DNA of 64,000 nucleotides from Aphrophora alni (GCA_963513935.1 OY740774.1:30847673-30911672); one strand, 5' to 3'; counted from the stretch's first letter, positions 26,171 through 39,805 are shown. Numbers and translations are program-made. Notes: generated by a model not told the origin, from the sequence alone.

Positions 26171-27785
26171 ATTAGTTCATTTATCCCCACCAACCCATTC
26201 TCACAATACTTTAAACATGTAAAATTAATCATTTAAAAAATACGAATAACTCAAACCGGAGTAATTTTATATATTTTAATATAAACTTGAATTATATATT
26301 TTAAAATGATTTCCAGGAAAAAAATATTTCTAGGTAGGTATTCCCTATTTTTGAGTTATCGAAAAAAATTAAAAAGAAAATACTAGTATGTAAATTTATC
26401 AATACGTAAATATTGGAAACATACGACCACAAACCAGATTTGATTAAAAGCAAAGATCTGTACTTATGTTGGTTGACATGTGCAGACGCTATACATACAG
26501 GAAGACGTATGATCTTTTAAAAAACCAAAACAATAAATCCCTTTTCTGGATCTACGAGTAATTGATTTTAATATCAATGAGTATGTAGGGATATGTTCAC
26601 CATATATGGTGATTTGTTTTCATTTTTTCGATAATACAAAATTTGGGATGGTACTTACCATAAGTAAAATTTGTTTTAAAAATCTGATTGATAAACAAAA
26701 TTTCTCTTAAGGACAATATTTGTAGTTCCCCTTCTCTTCAGAAATGTTGGTTCGAAAGTAATAGGTAAAAACTACTTTTTTTTTTTAAAGAAAGAAGTGT
26801 TATAAAAGACGTAATTTCAAGTTATCAGTAAAAATCCAATCGTCTAAAGACCGGTTTTAAAATACCAAATTTCTCATATTTATCTGTTTCTATTTTCGTG
26901 AAACGAGAAAATTAATCACCAAAACCATTGCAAATAATAGAAAATTACCAGCAAGGAATAATTTTCCATAAATAAAACGTTATAATAAGAAATGTAATAA
27001 ATATATATATATTACGTACACATTTTCAAAGACAGTATATTTTTACTGTTTTATTGTAAATTTTAGTAGCAAATAGTTTTGTTTGGTTAGAATTTCGATT
27101 GTGAATCGGTGTACGAGAAAGACTTTGTATAACACTTAGATTCACTCTACTCTATTCACTCTGTTCAGAATGTCAATCTATATATTGCTTGTTATTACAA
27201 AATTAGCAGACAAGATTATACACGAAATAAATCCTTGAAATAAGATGCCATCGGGGGAGTAGCGTGTTAAACATCTTGATAGTAGGAACATTTTGAAAAG
27301 GCTTATTATCTTTACTGCAAGTTTCCAGCAGAAAGAATCTACCAAAAAAGAAGGAAATCCTTCACATAATCTAAAGACAATGTCTTACCTCCTGCACAGT
27401 ATGATGGAAATACCCTTCATTCGCGCTCTTAAACCCTCGGGGTATTTATATATAACTCTGTTTCATCCTGTCGTAATATTGAAAATGGAGTCATTTAGTG
27501 AAACTATATTTGCAAAGTAGAAGAGATGTATTTTATTTTCTCCATTTTAAAAAAAAAATTATTTGGTAATCTCACATGAAGGTAGAGTGAAATTATTATG
27601 AAATTTATTTCTGGTTTCAGAATCTTACATTAAAACCGTCCAAGAATTGCATAACACACTTCTATTTGACTAACCGAGCAAAGTGTTGTCAGGATTTAAC
27701 TCCAATATTTGGTATTTCGCGTCAATGCCTGTGTTTGGTTATTTGAGTTAAGGCAATAAGCTTCTATTAATCGTTATGAAATTTA
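26171..27785. other. AT-rich sequence, no gene seen
   Basis: No coding signal or recognisable repeat. Confidence 0.55.
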
Positions 27786-27955
27786 GTAGCGTGGCAATCC
27801 CAAGGGTCATAGCTAGATCTACACCCTTCTTCGTGTAGTCCTGGGTTACATTGGTCTCTTTTATCTTTCCTAACCAGTTTTCATTGTCCTATTTTTGTTT
27901 TTCCAACCCCAACACTATTAGAATATCCAGCGGTATTCGTTATTTTTTTCCTTTT
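27786..27955 (+). repeat. dispersed repeat family A, copy
   Basis: AGCGTGGCAATCCCAAGGG, AGCTAGATCTACACC, GTGTAGTCCTGGGTTA, TCTTTTATCTTTCC and CCAACCCCAACACTATTAGA. Confidence 0.75.
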
Positions 27956-30900
27956 CACATTCAAACTACAACAAAATATTCTCAACTTTGACGTGCGATG
28001 TATAGTCCGATCAAAATAACTATGTAGGCAACCAGCGTCTACTAACAGGATGTAAAATATCGTTTGCCTGCTGCCACGAGCCAATCCTTTCATTATTGGT
28101 CTGTTGTTCATTGATTAGTTGTAATCAAAAGTTAAATAAGAGAAAAAGTATGAATTTCAACCCAAAGAATATTTCGGTGACAGCTTTGGGTTAAATCTTT
28201 TAAATCTTTGATTATTTAAATTTTTGTATTTGAAATTTTCAAGTGTTCAAATAACTATTTTAGAGGTACCACATCCAGACACCCTACGAAGCCTGACCTC
28301 TGAGTTCCGTCTTGGTTAGACTGTTCTCGTACTTTGATACGGAATATTTGATCATTTAAATTTTGATGATTTGATACTTCATTAGAGCTTCTCCATATTT
28401 TATATTCCTTAAAAATAACTTTGATAAAAATATAATATCACATAATATACTACACGTCGGTACTATTTTTAATTTATACATTTAAAAAGCAATACAAATT
28501 TGAAATTCTAACAGTATGACATTAAATTAGAAGAAATCTGGAAAGGATGATATCAAACACATATATGAAGAATATAAAATAAATCCTATATAATAATTTC
28601 CATAAAAAGTCACACAAAAACGTGACACATTTTCTTCTTATCTTTGTATATATATATAGAGAGAGAGTAGATTTACATATGTAAATAAATTAAATAATTA
28701 CTGTACGAGTAATGCTAACGATTTTCTAGATTAACAAGCAGTGGTATAAAAAACTTTCTAATACAAAAATTTATTCAAGCGTTTTCTTCAATTAAAATAT
28801 AATGCAAACAAAAGTAAAACATTCCTCGTTTAATTTTTTTTTAACATGATGAAACGTACGAATTAAAATATTATTAAAATTTTTATAACTTAAGATATTA
28901 ATGATTAATAAAACGAATAAGAATCCCTGTAAATAATACTTCAACAATTGTTGGGATTAAAATGTGTTTGAATGTGTGATAATACAGGAAGGGTGAAGAC
29001 ATGTTTTGTTCAAAGTGGGAAGGAGTACAGCAAATGTGTTTAGAAAAGTCCGTTCACACTGCTACTTTGTCCCATTTGTATGAATAAAGGTTCTAAATTT
29101 TATTTTACATATAAAAATGGCGGCCATTCAAAACTGTTACTACACAATTCAAAGGGTTGGACAACGCGCGCTAGGAAGTATAAATCTAATCTTGCAAACG
29201 AGACAACGATTAGTCGTATTAAAAAAACTTAAACTGTTTTCTAAAACTTTCCTTCAGGTAATTAATTATATCTGACTAAAAAATAAAAACTTTACCACTG
29301 TCTTATTATTTTAAGATTTCAAGTAAATATGTTGGAGTTACCTAAAGTATCAAATAAATAATTATTTTAGTAACAATTACAGTGCTTTGTTCTGTGAGCC
29401 ACCCTCTAATATTTTAATTTAGTTTATTACGAGTATATTCATCAAGAAATTAGGGTAAATTATAAACAGTAGTCGGATCATTTACGCTTCTAAGGGATCA
29501 GCCCACCAGTCATCGAATCTATTAAAACGTCCAAAGAATAAGATGTAATCGTCACAGAACTTTTAGTTAAACAAATTTATAAATAAGTATTCAGCTTAAT
29601 TTGTTAAGAATAAAAATAAAAATAAAGGATGAACACAAATACGTTTATTAAATCATACACGTTTCAAGAAGAGTTTCGCCATCTTCAGTGATGCATGAGC
29701 TATAATAATCAAACTAAAACTATCTCAGTATAATTTGTTATAGTTACTAATAAGTGGATTGGTCAAAGAGGTCATGTGGAATGGCCTCAAGATTAAGGTT
29801 TTGATGATTCTAGATATGTTTTTTTTTCCTATGAGGACACCTAAAATCAACACTTTAGAAAACAGAAGTTTGAGAGTTTGAAGATCACAAGAATAGTAGA
29901 AGAATGTCACAAAATAACCACAAATATGTTTGTGAATGTCAGAAATTCTTTTATAAACAGCATTTACTACTGCCAAGATATCGACAGATCACAGTTTGTA
30001 CATCTACTGAAATAGGTCAGTGTTTTTAGTGAATAACTGGAGATAGGTGAGAGATATCAAACAATGCCACTGAACTCAGAGTCTAAAATGATGTTAAATC
30101 ATGTATCAAAACATCATATTGCAATTAAAATAACTCAAATCCAATATGGCAGATTCAGGAAGAGGACCAAAACGTTTAACACATCACAAAACGTAGTATT
30201 AGTAATTATACACAAATTTAATTTAGTATCAAATCATTACGTTGCATATATAGAGGGGAAGACTTTATGGCAACTATGTGTAAACTTGTTTTATAGATTA
30301 AAAAAACAAAGGTTTAAAAGCTACCACCAAAAACGTTATAGAAAAATAAAAGTTTAGTTGAAAGGATATTGTTTATATATGTTGGGACATACATAACTAA
30401 ATTGAGTTCCATCTTCTATTATTACTAACCTAAACTTAATTTCTGTTAGCTCGCTTTAGATACCTGCACTTTCAAAAGCGTTATCCCTTAACGGAGCATA
30501 AACTTAAGACACAATTTATGCTACATATTAGTTCATGTATAAAACTAAGATTCAAATTTCGCATTACAACTATTAGATAGTCGATCTATTATATAATAGA
30601 AATATCGATCTGTTAAACGAACATAGTAACAAAATTTCAAATAATTATAGAAGAGAGCAGATCCTTTAGGTAGAAGGAAGGAGAGGTTACGTGCGTTATA
30701 CCAAACGACTTCGTTGATGGACAAAGCAGTATGTAAATAGTTTGAGGTTAAGTCGAATCGCTTCTGTAAAGATTAAAATAAGGCTAGAATTACAGAAGTA
30801 TATACAAATAAATAGTTACAGTTTTAGTGTTAAACTTCACCAATAGTATTTAGTTATCACACTCCGTGAAAGAAATGTTAACACCTTAAAAAAACTAAAT

Positions 30901-31483
30901 TATAATTGGTTCTGTAACGCTTTATATCTTGTGAGGTCATTGAAGAGGTGCTGTACTTACGACCTTGACTGTATTATCAAGCGAAACTTTGCAAGTTCTA
31001 ATAATCTAGTCATTACAAGAAGAAAAGATGTTTGCACTACCTTTTGACCTCCGTTCGTTTATCAGACACTACAACGACTAAGAAATCACTTTTTATATCT
31101 TGAGCGGATGTTGTATAATCTTCAATTGTAGAGTTGTTTTAAAGTTAATATAGGAAACAAAAGTACTGTGTTTGCCGGACAGATCTATGTTATTAATAAT
31201 GAGAGTTGGAGTTTGTTTTCGAAAACCTCCTACAGTTTGTAAGAAACGTTAATGTTAAGTTATCATTCGATAGGTCCTGGAGTTGTTCATAACGTTTTTA
31301 CAAAAAACTTATAAAAGGAAATGAAATTATTGACAGATCATTCCCGATTAAAATTGACGAGAATAATTAATCATTTTTAAACTATATTATTTCCAAAAGT
31401 AATTTGTATAATTAGTGCAACAAAAATTTTAGAACAATTTTCGTTTTCCTAGCGGCTAATTATGAAAATTAATGTAGTAAGGT
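27956..31483. other. AT-rich sequence, no gene seen
   Basis: Non-coding by inspection. Contains a short TATA/GAGA run at about 28650, an AAATGGCGGCC word at 29115, and a hammerhead-like core at 29661-29688 (minus). Confidence 0.5.
29661..29688 (-). other. hammerhead-like core, degenerate stem II
   Basis: Minus strand reads CTGAAGA, T, about 15 bases, then GAAAC, with the same spacing as the sites at 6.2 and 43.8 kb. The stem between the two conserved boxes pairs poorly. Confidence 0.25.
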
Positions 31484-31672
31484 ACGGGCTTGGATATCCC
31501 GAGAGATCCCTGGATCTACGCATTTTTCATCAAGTTTGAGGAAGATCGCTGTCTTGCATTTTTGCTATCAGGTCATTCTTGACCAACTCTTGTTGTTTTC
31601 CGACCCTAACGCTATTTATAAGGCGATGATGACTGAAATGGTTTTCGCTTTTAAACAAAAAGAAAAAAAAAT
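31484..31672 (+). repeat. dispersed repeat family A, copy
   Basis: TGGATATCCCGAGAG, CTGGATCTACGC, GCTATCAGGTCATTCTTGAC, CAACTCTTGTTG, CCGACCCTAACGCTATTTAT, and the best-preserved end AAGGCGATGATGACTGAAAT followed by GGTTTTCGC and TTTAAACAAAAAGAAAA. Confidence 0.8.
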
Positions 31673-33229
31673 GAAAACATCTGATTGATTATCGTCACAT
31701 CAAATTACAGTAATTAGAGAGAGTTAGGTTGAATCATCTAAAGCACTCTCTTGTCTGTCCCAGAAGTGATACAACAGCTAATTCTAAGACTGTTATAGTT
31801 ACAAATTAATTTAAATAAATAACTTCTATTTAGTTTTGTTGTTAAAAATACAGTTATGATAAAACATTTACAGCCTGTTGGTTTTATTTAGAAAATGACG
31901 AATATTTGTGAACTAGACCAATATACCAAACCGCAAAAAGCAATTTAATTTGAGAGGTATTTGAAAAAACAACAAAACAAACAAACAAAAGGATGTGTTG
32001 GGCAACTGTTGAGGTTCATTTAATATTTCCAAAGTTTATCCATTTTGTACACAACAACAGAAATCATGATTTTACTTTTGTTGTCGATAACTTTGTTATC
32101 CTTCGACATACCCAGTCAATATAAAAAATACGGTACTGTTTGAAGTTCAAAGGAAACAAATAATTAGTCTCTTGTACATTTTTAGTAAATTTAACTGTTT
32201 CAAAATATTCAACATTTTTAATAGTTTAAAAAATCAACAAATTAAAGTTTTTATTTTAGTATGTTGGTATGAGAAATACATAATAACAAATGTGGACTCA
32301 ATATATCATTAACGATCAATCCATAGTTCTAAAATTTATTAACAAACGAAAAAAAGAGATGAAAAAGTGTTTTTATACATATATTTATAATAATTGTTGT
32401 TGTCTATATTTTAACGTAAGCCGAAGTTTATCCGTCCTTTCATGATAAAATATCTGTATTTTTTTTAACTTACCAATATGTAAACCTAACCCTCATTTAG
32501 TAAAAAAAAAAAAAAATTAAAAAATTGGTTGATCATAAAAAAATCATTGTGTGGGATACGCTACCTCCAAAAAAATTTAAATTTGAAACTGTTCGTAAAA
32601 TGACGTATGATCAAAATGTCAGAAACAGACAAATACACATTTGAAAGTGGTTTAAACATAAAGTAGAAGGAAGATGTGAACCAAAATATCTCATATTATT
32701 ATTATTATTTTATTTGTTTTTCTACGTCTTAGTTCCCGGATTGAAATTTCATACACATATAATAAGGTGTAAAATTTTCCTCTAATCTGTTCAATCATTT
32801 TTTGTGTGTTAAATTTGACTTTGATGTACTTTGTTTTGTTTTTTATAAATGTAACCTAACAATTTATGTGACGAGAAGATGGGGTAACCTGAAACCGCGG
32901 ACATCAAGAAAAATACATAAACAGGATTGAATAGACAGACTACAGGTAATTTTATACTTATTATTTTATTTGTGTCATATAATAAATTCGAGAACTGTAA
33001 GCATTGTACACTATTTTATTTATTTATTTATTTATTTTTTTTTTGAAAAACGATTATGTTACTTTTCTACTGTTATCGTTATATTTTAGTAAATACTCTT
33101 AATAAATGAGAGACCAAAAGAAATGGTTCTGCAATGATCAGTGATCATAGAAAATAGGTGTACTTTGATTGTAAAACAATTTTGTTACGTTGGCATATTT
33201 AGGTTATAACTTGGAATTTTTTCATTTAA
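31673..33229. other. AT-rich sequence, no gene seen
   Basis: No coding signal. At 32085-32105 CGATAACTTTGTTATCC matches, inverted, the family D core (ATAACAGAGTTATCGA). An (ATTT)n run lies at 33012-33040. Confidence 0.5.
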
Positions 33230-33715
33230 AAAAATTTCAAGGAAATCGGCTGAGTCAATTTTGAGAAATTAGTTATATTATAACAGCCCCATGGGGAAAT
33301 TTTACGATAAGCTACTAGCCGGAATATTTGGAGTGATGGCATCCGAGAGTCTATGTTTCGTTGTGGTCCTTAAAGGCTACACTTGAGCAAAGTTTTATCA
33401 AAATCTTTACAACAAATTTTGATAGAATCGTAATTATGTGTTTTTGTTATATGAGAAATGTATATATTTTGGGTATTGCTTTCATTTGACAAAAACACAA
33501 AATTACGATTCTATCAAAATTGGTTGTAAAGATTTTGATAAAAATTTGCTCAAGTGTAGCCTTTAAGGGCCACAACGAAACAACGACTCTCGGTTGCCAT
33601 CATTCCAAATATGGCGGTTAGTAACTTATCGTAAAAAACATAAAGTCCGCCATGGACAATTATTATAATGTAATTACTTTCTCAATATTGATTCTGCCGA
33701 TTTCCATGAAATTTT
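33230..33715. repeat. family D palindrome, small
   Basis: The left arm 33230-33448 and right arm 33489-33715 are inverted copies around a loop of about 40 bp. Shared landmarks, reading inward, are GGAAATCGGC, TGAGAAA, CCATGG, TTTTACGATAAG, GAGAGT, GTTTCGTTGTGG, CCTTAAAGGCTACACTTGAG and AGATTTTGATA-type words. No open frame. Likely a fold-back transposon remnant. Confidence 0.85.
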
Positions 33716-34689
33716 AGAGATAGGGTATACAAAGACTAATGATCCAAACTCTTGTGAAAAAGTCGAAAGCAAAAATGTATTACTCTTTAGGAATAAATGG
33801 CAAAAATTAAAATGACCTCATTTATAGGCTTTTATAATCATATACAATTACTAGAGGGGCATTTATAGCACAAGTTTAGTCCCTATTTCAATTAATAAAT
33901 ATTTATTAAAAGAAGCGTCTATATTTAGTTTTCATTTTTTTTACTGACAACAGCTGAATGAAAATTTTTGGCGATGATTAGTTTTGTTCGATTTTTATTT
34001 GGTTTGGGGAAAGGTGAGTGATTAAATTTGTCCATTTTAAAAAATCCGATTATTTGTGTTTGCATTATTGTAGTACTTAGTCTCTCTCCTAATCTTATAT
34101 TATTTAAAATACCCAAAAATCAGTATTTTAATCATATAAGTGGTGTCTCCAAGTAACTCAAAGTATTTCTTATAGTTTGAATGTTCATAGTAAACTATCC
34201 ACTATAATCGAAATCTTAAAACTATTATAATTTCATTTTGAAATATTTTAACTAAATTATAACAGTTTAAAGTTGTATCATAGAAGTAAACTAAAAGATT
34301 TTAAAATTATAAATACTTTTTTTAAGTATAGCCTAACCTGCATGTAACAAAACAATATTTCGTTTGAAATTATTTCTAAACATATATCAATTTTTATTTG
34401 CGATCATTTTCATTAAAATAAAAGGATAAAAGGAATTGAAAAGACGTTATTTTAACCTCTTTTTCAAAACATGACAGCTGGTAAAATCCCCAGAGCAAGC
34501 TAATATGCGTTGGAAATAATTAAATCACAGTTGCCCATATCCGTCCTAAGCCAAAAGACGAATCCTCTTCTCCCCTTCAATAAGGACTAATTCTTAACAA
34601 AAATTTCGTCCTTTCCAAATAAAACCTTTTTTTCATCATGCCGACCCAAAGAACATAACACATGACAGCCCCCAGATGGCATTGTTGCC
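33716..34689. other. AT-rich sequence upstream of candidate promoter
   Basis: No coding signal. Near 34670, CCCCCAGATGGCATTG resembles a CTCF-type core word about 140 bp upstream of the candidate start site. Confidence 0.45.
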
Positions 34690-34860
34690 GATGTTTGTTC
34701 AGTTCGGCTCCTCAGGAACCCACCCGAGCCTGAAATCACGTGACTCCCCTCTCCTTCTCACCCCCTCCATTCTAGTAGCCCGATCTTTCAACGAGGCGCA
34801 TTCGATCTTCAGTAGTCGCGCAGTAGGCACTCTCGTTTCGACCGCCTCCGTGTAACAACG
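34690..34860 (+). promoter_or_regulatory. candidate host promoter, GC-rich with initiator-like TCAGT
   Basis: This 170-bp island is much richer in GC and CpG than the surrounding AT-rich DNA. It contains CACGTGAC (an E-box), a C/T-rich segment, and CGATCTTCAGTAGTCGCGCAG, where TCAGT (34809-34813, A at 34811) matches the arthropod initiator. No TATA box sits 25-30 bp upstream. I do not see a clean downstream promoter element at +28. It does not resemble any repeat family in the window. Direction is inferred from the initiator and from the downstream exon-like frame. Confidence 0.4.
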
Positions 34861-35104
34861 TAATACAAGCTGTGTTTTTCAGTGAAGCACAATTTGTGAA
34901 ATTTTATGGTTATGGATTTATAAAATGTGATATTCAGAAATTATTTATTGTTTGAAAAAATATTTAAACTGTGTTTGTAGTTGAAAATACTTGGAAGTTT
35001 TTAATAAAACAAAACTAGTGTCAATAGTGAATGTGTGGTATTTTAAAAAATAACTTGTTTTTGTGCGCGTTGGTGGTTTTTTCTTTAATGTGGATTGGAG
35101 TACT

Positions 35105-35132
35105 ATGTTAACATTGGATTATGCTTCTTATG
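35105..35132 (+). CDS. candidate first coding exon start, ends at strong splice donor
   Basis: An ATG at 35105 opens the frame MLTLDYASY, which reaches a consensus donor G|GTAAGT at 35132/35133 after 28 coding bases (phase 1). It lies about 295 bp downstream of the initiator-like TCAGT at 34811, so 34811-35132 would be a 5' UTR plus the start of the coding sequence. Several short upstream frames precede it (for example ATGs at 34904 and 35031), which is common in developmental-gene leaders. I do not recognise the peptide, and no downstream exon can be identified here. A longer frame starting upstream at 35063 reads through the donor into AT-rich sequence and looks like intron. The alternative is that the frame and donor are chance and the exon is non-coding. 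Confidence 0.3.
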
Positions 35133-37330
35133 GTAAGTTACAAAAAAAATCTAGAATTCATATACATAGCGTAGAAAATAAGTTACAAGGAAAACACATT
35201 TATCATGAAAATCAAATATTCTTAAAACGAACCAATAATTCTCATAATTTTCTAATGATTAAAATAAAAATCGTAATGTAAATCTCGTAATTGCACTAAA
35301 CAAGATACCAAAATATAAATGGTGCACAAAAACACTTCATATCGTCTTTTAAAATAATACATCAGAAACTGATATGAGATATTACCGTAACAATTTTAGT
35401 GCATTCTCCAAATTTAATTTCATTATTATTTTTTTATTAATTGCGTGCAATTAATTCGCGTAGTTATTTTATTTTTTCCCCCATACTTTATTACCACTGT
35501 TTATTTAAATAAAATATATATATTTTTTAAATATCAGTTCGCGGAAGCTTTTTAATTTAAATCTAAATCTATAGACAAAATAATCCAGTGGCTTATCGCA
35601 AGAATGCTGAAAATATAAAGCAAATTAAATTGTAAAAAAAGAAACTTAAGCCTTAAACATAATTTTGTAAGAAAGCCCTGTTTTTTAATATTTAAATGAA
35701 TACTTGTAAGGGAATCAGTGAGGTTTTTTCGGAGTGTTTAATACCTGTTTAAAGAATTGTTAAATATTAAAGCTAAAAAAAATATTTTGACACCAGGGAC
35801 TACTGTAAAGAGTGATTTTTATAATTATTATTTGCACAGTATTGTTTCAATTTTTAAATAAATTGGAGAAAATTTGAGCCACATTAGTATAATATTGTAA
35901 TCATAGATGAAATTGTTTCCTTACGCTTCATACAAAAAACCATAACTTCAGCTTTAGTATGTCTTTCTAAGGAATTGGTTTTTATTATTATAATCGTCTA
36001 ATAATGTTTTTTGATAGTAGTGTTGCATTTCCCTCCGATATTTTATTTATTTACTTTTAAACTTTGTGTACATTTTTATATTAAAATTTATATTTTGCTT
36101 GACATCACCGCAATCAGGCCTTTAAAATAAAGGATAAAAGATGCTTTTACATTAAACAGTTGCTTCACAATCTGCGAAGTTAATATATTTTAAATATTAT
36201 TTCTCGTAATTAGCTTTTTTATCCATATACATATATTAGTCGTTTTGATTTTAATAAAAATTAATTGCAATTATGTAAAGAATCAATATAATATTTATAG
36301 ATATATTTTCCACGGTTATATCTATTTTCCAATATCTTTTGTAATATTTTACACAATTTTTCATTTCAGTACAAATTGAAAATAAAGATAAGATTATTTC
36401 TAGGAAACAATCTAGAAATATTCCTACAATGAAAATGTTATTAGCACTGTCAAAGAACCAGTTTATTTTTATGCTCATTATTGTAAATACTGTTGTTACA
36501 AACTCTATGACGTTTTATAAGTTCGGAACCAAATAGTGTCCACCGATCACTGTACTGAGAACACCTTTTCCTTACGTTTAAATTTGTAATAATACAGTAG
36601 GCCTATGTATACTATTTTCTTTTTGAACAAATGTTTCTTTGATTTTCATTATGGTCTATTTATAATTTCCTGAGGCAAGTTCAGTCGATACAAAATTCTG
36701 ATAGTAAATTTTACCAATTTTTACCGCTTTTCGACTGATTTTTAATGAAGTGTTTAAAAAACTTAATTTTCCATCGTCCTAGATAGTTATCTTTTTATTT
36801 ATGTTTACATTTTTAATTTTTTGATTATTTTTCTGTTAGTAAAATGTCAAAAGTATTTTTAAAAAAAGAAGGCTGTACTGAGTGCGTATCTGAAACGTAT
36901 TGACAAACTTTGAGAGGCAGGTTCGTTGAGATAAAATAAAGAAAATGTTGTGACAATCATTCCACAAACTTTCCCACTACCAATCTAAACCAAACAAAAA
37001 CAATTAAATAATCGTCACCGAAAATGTCATTTTGATAGTTGTCAAAAGTTAAAATGTACGCCGAAATGTTTTAAAATTTAAATAAGAGCCTTAACTTACT
37101 CTTATGTCTTAAATATGTCAGCTTAAATCGTATTTAATTAGAATCGAGCTAATCACAGCAGTCAATGTTTATTTATGTGTTTTCACCAATATATCCTTAT
37201 CCTTAATAATTTTTTTCTTCAGTTTCCACAGGAAATTGGGTGATTATTCTTCACATTTCACTAAAATGGGAACGAAATCGGTAGAGCCAATTATGAGAAA
37301 TTAATTTTTTTATAACAGTTCTATAGCGGA
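35133..37330. other. AT-rich sequence, possible intron
   Basis: No exon recognised. 37250-37330 resembles the outer left arm of the 33.2-kb palindrome (GAAATCGGTAGAGCCAATTA, TGAGAAATTA, TATAACAG). Confidence 0.5.
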
Positions 37331-38699
37331 TTTTTGGTTTTTAAAGATACTTTAAGAACACATTTTTTGATGGCCATCGATACGTTTTATTTGAGGTTGA
37401 ATTGAGTAAAATTTGATCAAAATCGTTGTAGCCGATTTTGAGAATATCGTCTATTTCTGTTGTTTTTTTTCCTTGTTAAACTACTCTACAATTTAAGTTA
37501 TACAGGTTGATTGAAGCAGATATGACTGCTGTTTTATTCGATAAGTACAAAAGGTAGAAAACACTTAAAAAAGGTAACGCCCAGGGTGTTTTGAGTTAAA
37601 ACTAGAGGTATCCCAAATTGTCATATAACCCGTCATTTTTCTTAATTTCAAATAGGAACAGATAATTTTTATGTAGATTTTAGCTTAATTATGTAGATTT
37701 TAACGCAATATGTTAAGACTATTTATTCTTGTGTGTTATCTATATCTCCAGCCGATTAGGAGCTACAGGCATGTAAATGATTAAAAAATTCGCGCATTTG
37801 ATATTTTCCAGACACGTTTTTTTTCCATTTTTCAAAGGTAAATTCAGCTAATTTTAACTAAAGTTAAGGAAAAGTTGTAACAACTACTATTTTTTTATTA
37901 ATTTTTACGTTCTGTATGCTTAGGAATAACAGAGTTATCGATAGATAACATAAATCATAATTTTCTGATAATTTAATAAAACACCTATCGGATTACATTA
38001 ATTCTTAATTATTACTGGATGTTTTAGACTTTGTGAATAAGATATTTCAGCCGAATCAAATGTATTAACAGTGCTTAATATAACAATTTGTGCTTTAATG
38101 CAATAAATGTATCACAAGGTGTAATATGTTTAGTAATATTGGCGGGTGTAAGCAAGTATATGTTCTAGACTCTAGACAATTACCAAAAAATTACGATTTT
38201 TAATTTATGTCGATAACTCTGTTATTCTCCAGTCTACAGAACAAATAGAATGAAGTTATTGCACTTTTTTACTTTGCTCTAGTTAAATTACAGCTTAATT
38301 TGACTTTGAGAAATAAGAAAAATCGTCTCCGAAAAATGCTTAAATTTTCGAATTTTTAAAACTTTTATGTGCCTGTGGTTCTTAAACGGTTGAAGATATA
38401 AAAAAATACCCAAGAATATAGAAGTTTTAAAATAATGACATACATCTACATTTGCCATAAAAAAAAAAAAATGACGGTTTATGTTAACAAATTACGAACA
38501 AATGGCGGATGATGTACAAAAATCCATATACCAAATCCTGCGGAGATAAAGTTGCTTTGTAACTTGTACTTATCGGATGAAATAACAGTCACGCCTGTTT
38601 CAATTACCCTGTAACAGAAAGAAACTAGTTTCCCAAGATTTGGTCAAAATCACGCGTTTGTGTTATGGATGACAGACAGTCATCATTCCAAAAACCATC
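37331..38699. repeat. family D palindrome, large (about 1.4 kb)
   Basis: Outer words TTTTTGGTTTTT (37331) and TCATTCCAAAAACC (38699) are inverted. Inside, ACAGGTTGATTGAAGCAG with GATAAGTACAAA at 37500-37550 pairs with TGTACTTATCGG and CTGTTTCAATTACC at 38565-38610. AACAGAGTTATCGATAG at 37930 pairs with TCGATAACTCTGTTATTC at 38210. The centre lies between about 37985 and 38165. Arms are diverged and AT-rich, with no coding frame. Confidence 0.7.
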
Positions 38700-39559
38700 T
38701 TTTCCTTAAAAACTGACATACCCGCAAATAACTCCAGATCAATTTTTCCCCAACATATAACTTTTTCTATACTGTGAGAACGCAAATGCATAGCTTTCAA
38801 TTTGTCGGTGTTTTTGATGACAACATTTTATAACTCTTAACATCCAAATTTAGTATAATAATTTATAATGTAACCTTTTACAAATATACTGAAACTTAAA
38901 ACTTTATTGTGACATTTTAAAATAGCAGCAAATTATACTATTTTACGTCGAAAACTCGAAAATCGTTACGTTTAAAACTAAAGAGACAAAATATTTCTCT
39001 CTTTTAACGACCAACATGATTATATTTTGTACGGTAGGGCAAAGGATTACAAAAAAAAATTACAACATAATTTCGGTAAATTAACTACAACACCCAGAAA
39101 TTTTGATACAAGTTGGTCATTATTATTGGAATAACACGTAGCCTAACACCTTAACCTATCAGATGTGTTGACGCGTGCACTGGATCTGATGTTAGACACT
39201 GAACATTTATACCAATATCGTATCTAATAGTCTATCTGTTTGTTTTTCTCATTTATAAACGTATTTATAATGATATATTTTATTCACTACACTAATTAAG
39301 TTTTTAGCTATATTTTTTCTCTCCTTTTAATATATTTGAATTGTACTAAGTTGTTTGTTTCTTTTCATTTTTTAATTGCTATTTAAGTTATCCCTGTTAT
39401 GCAATTGTTATAAATAGATTGTTATTGATCGACAAAATGTTTTAATTGTAACAATACACTGGAAATACAATCTTTATTAGCCTATAAGTAACCAAGACTA
39501 AGCAATTAGTGATACAAGATTCTGTTTTTAAGTTAGTTAATAAGATAGATTTTTCATAT
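38700..39559. other. AT-rich sequence, family D fragment
   Basis: 39035-39120 carries words of the family D inner arm (AGGATTACAAAAAAAAATTA, ACACCCAGAAATTTTG). Otherwise nothing recognised. Confidence 0.4.
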
Positions 39560-39805
39560 TAATAATATGGTTTAATCTGACATTAATTTACCATCTGTTG
39601 TGTATATAAAAACCAATAGCCAACACGGTGTTTCGGATGTATAAATGAACGCCCGTTATAAACCTTGTCCCTAGGCTATGTTGGCGTTTTTCATATTTAT
39701 TTTCTACGTTTATCAATTGAAAACGAGAGTTGATTTATACTCCGAAACTTCGTGCACTCATTTTTTTATATACAAATGATAGATGTCCGATTAACAATAT
39801 AAGAT
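39560..39805 (+). repeat. family C palindromic repeat
   Basis: Outer ends ATATGGTTTAATCTGACAT and ATGTCCGATTAACAATAT are inverted. The right half has CTAGGCTATGTTGGCGTTTTT, GAAAACGAGAGTTGATTTATA and CTCCGAAACTTCGTG. Confidence 0.7.
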
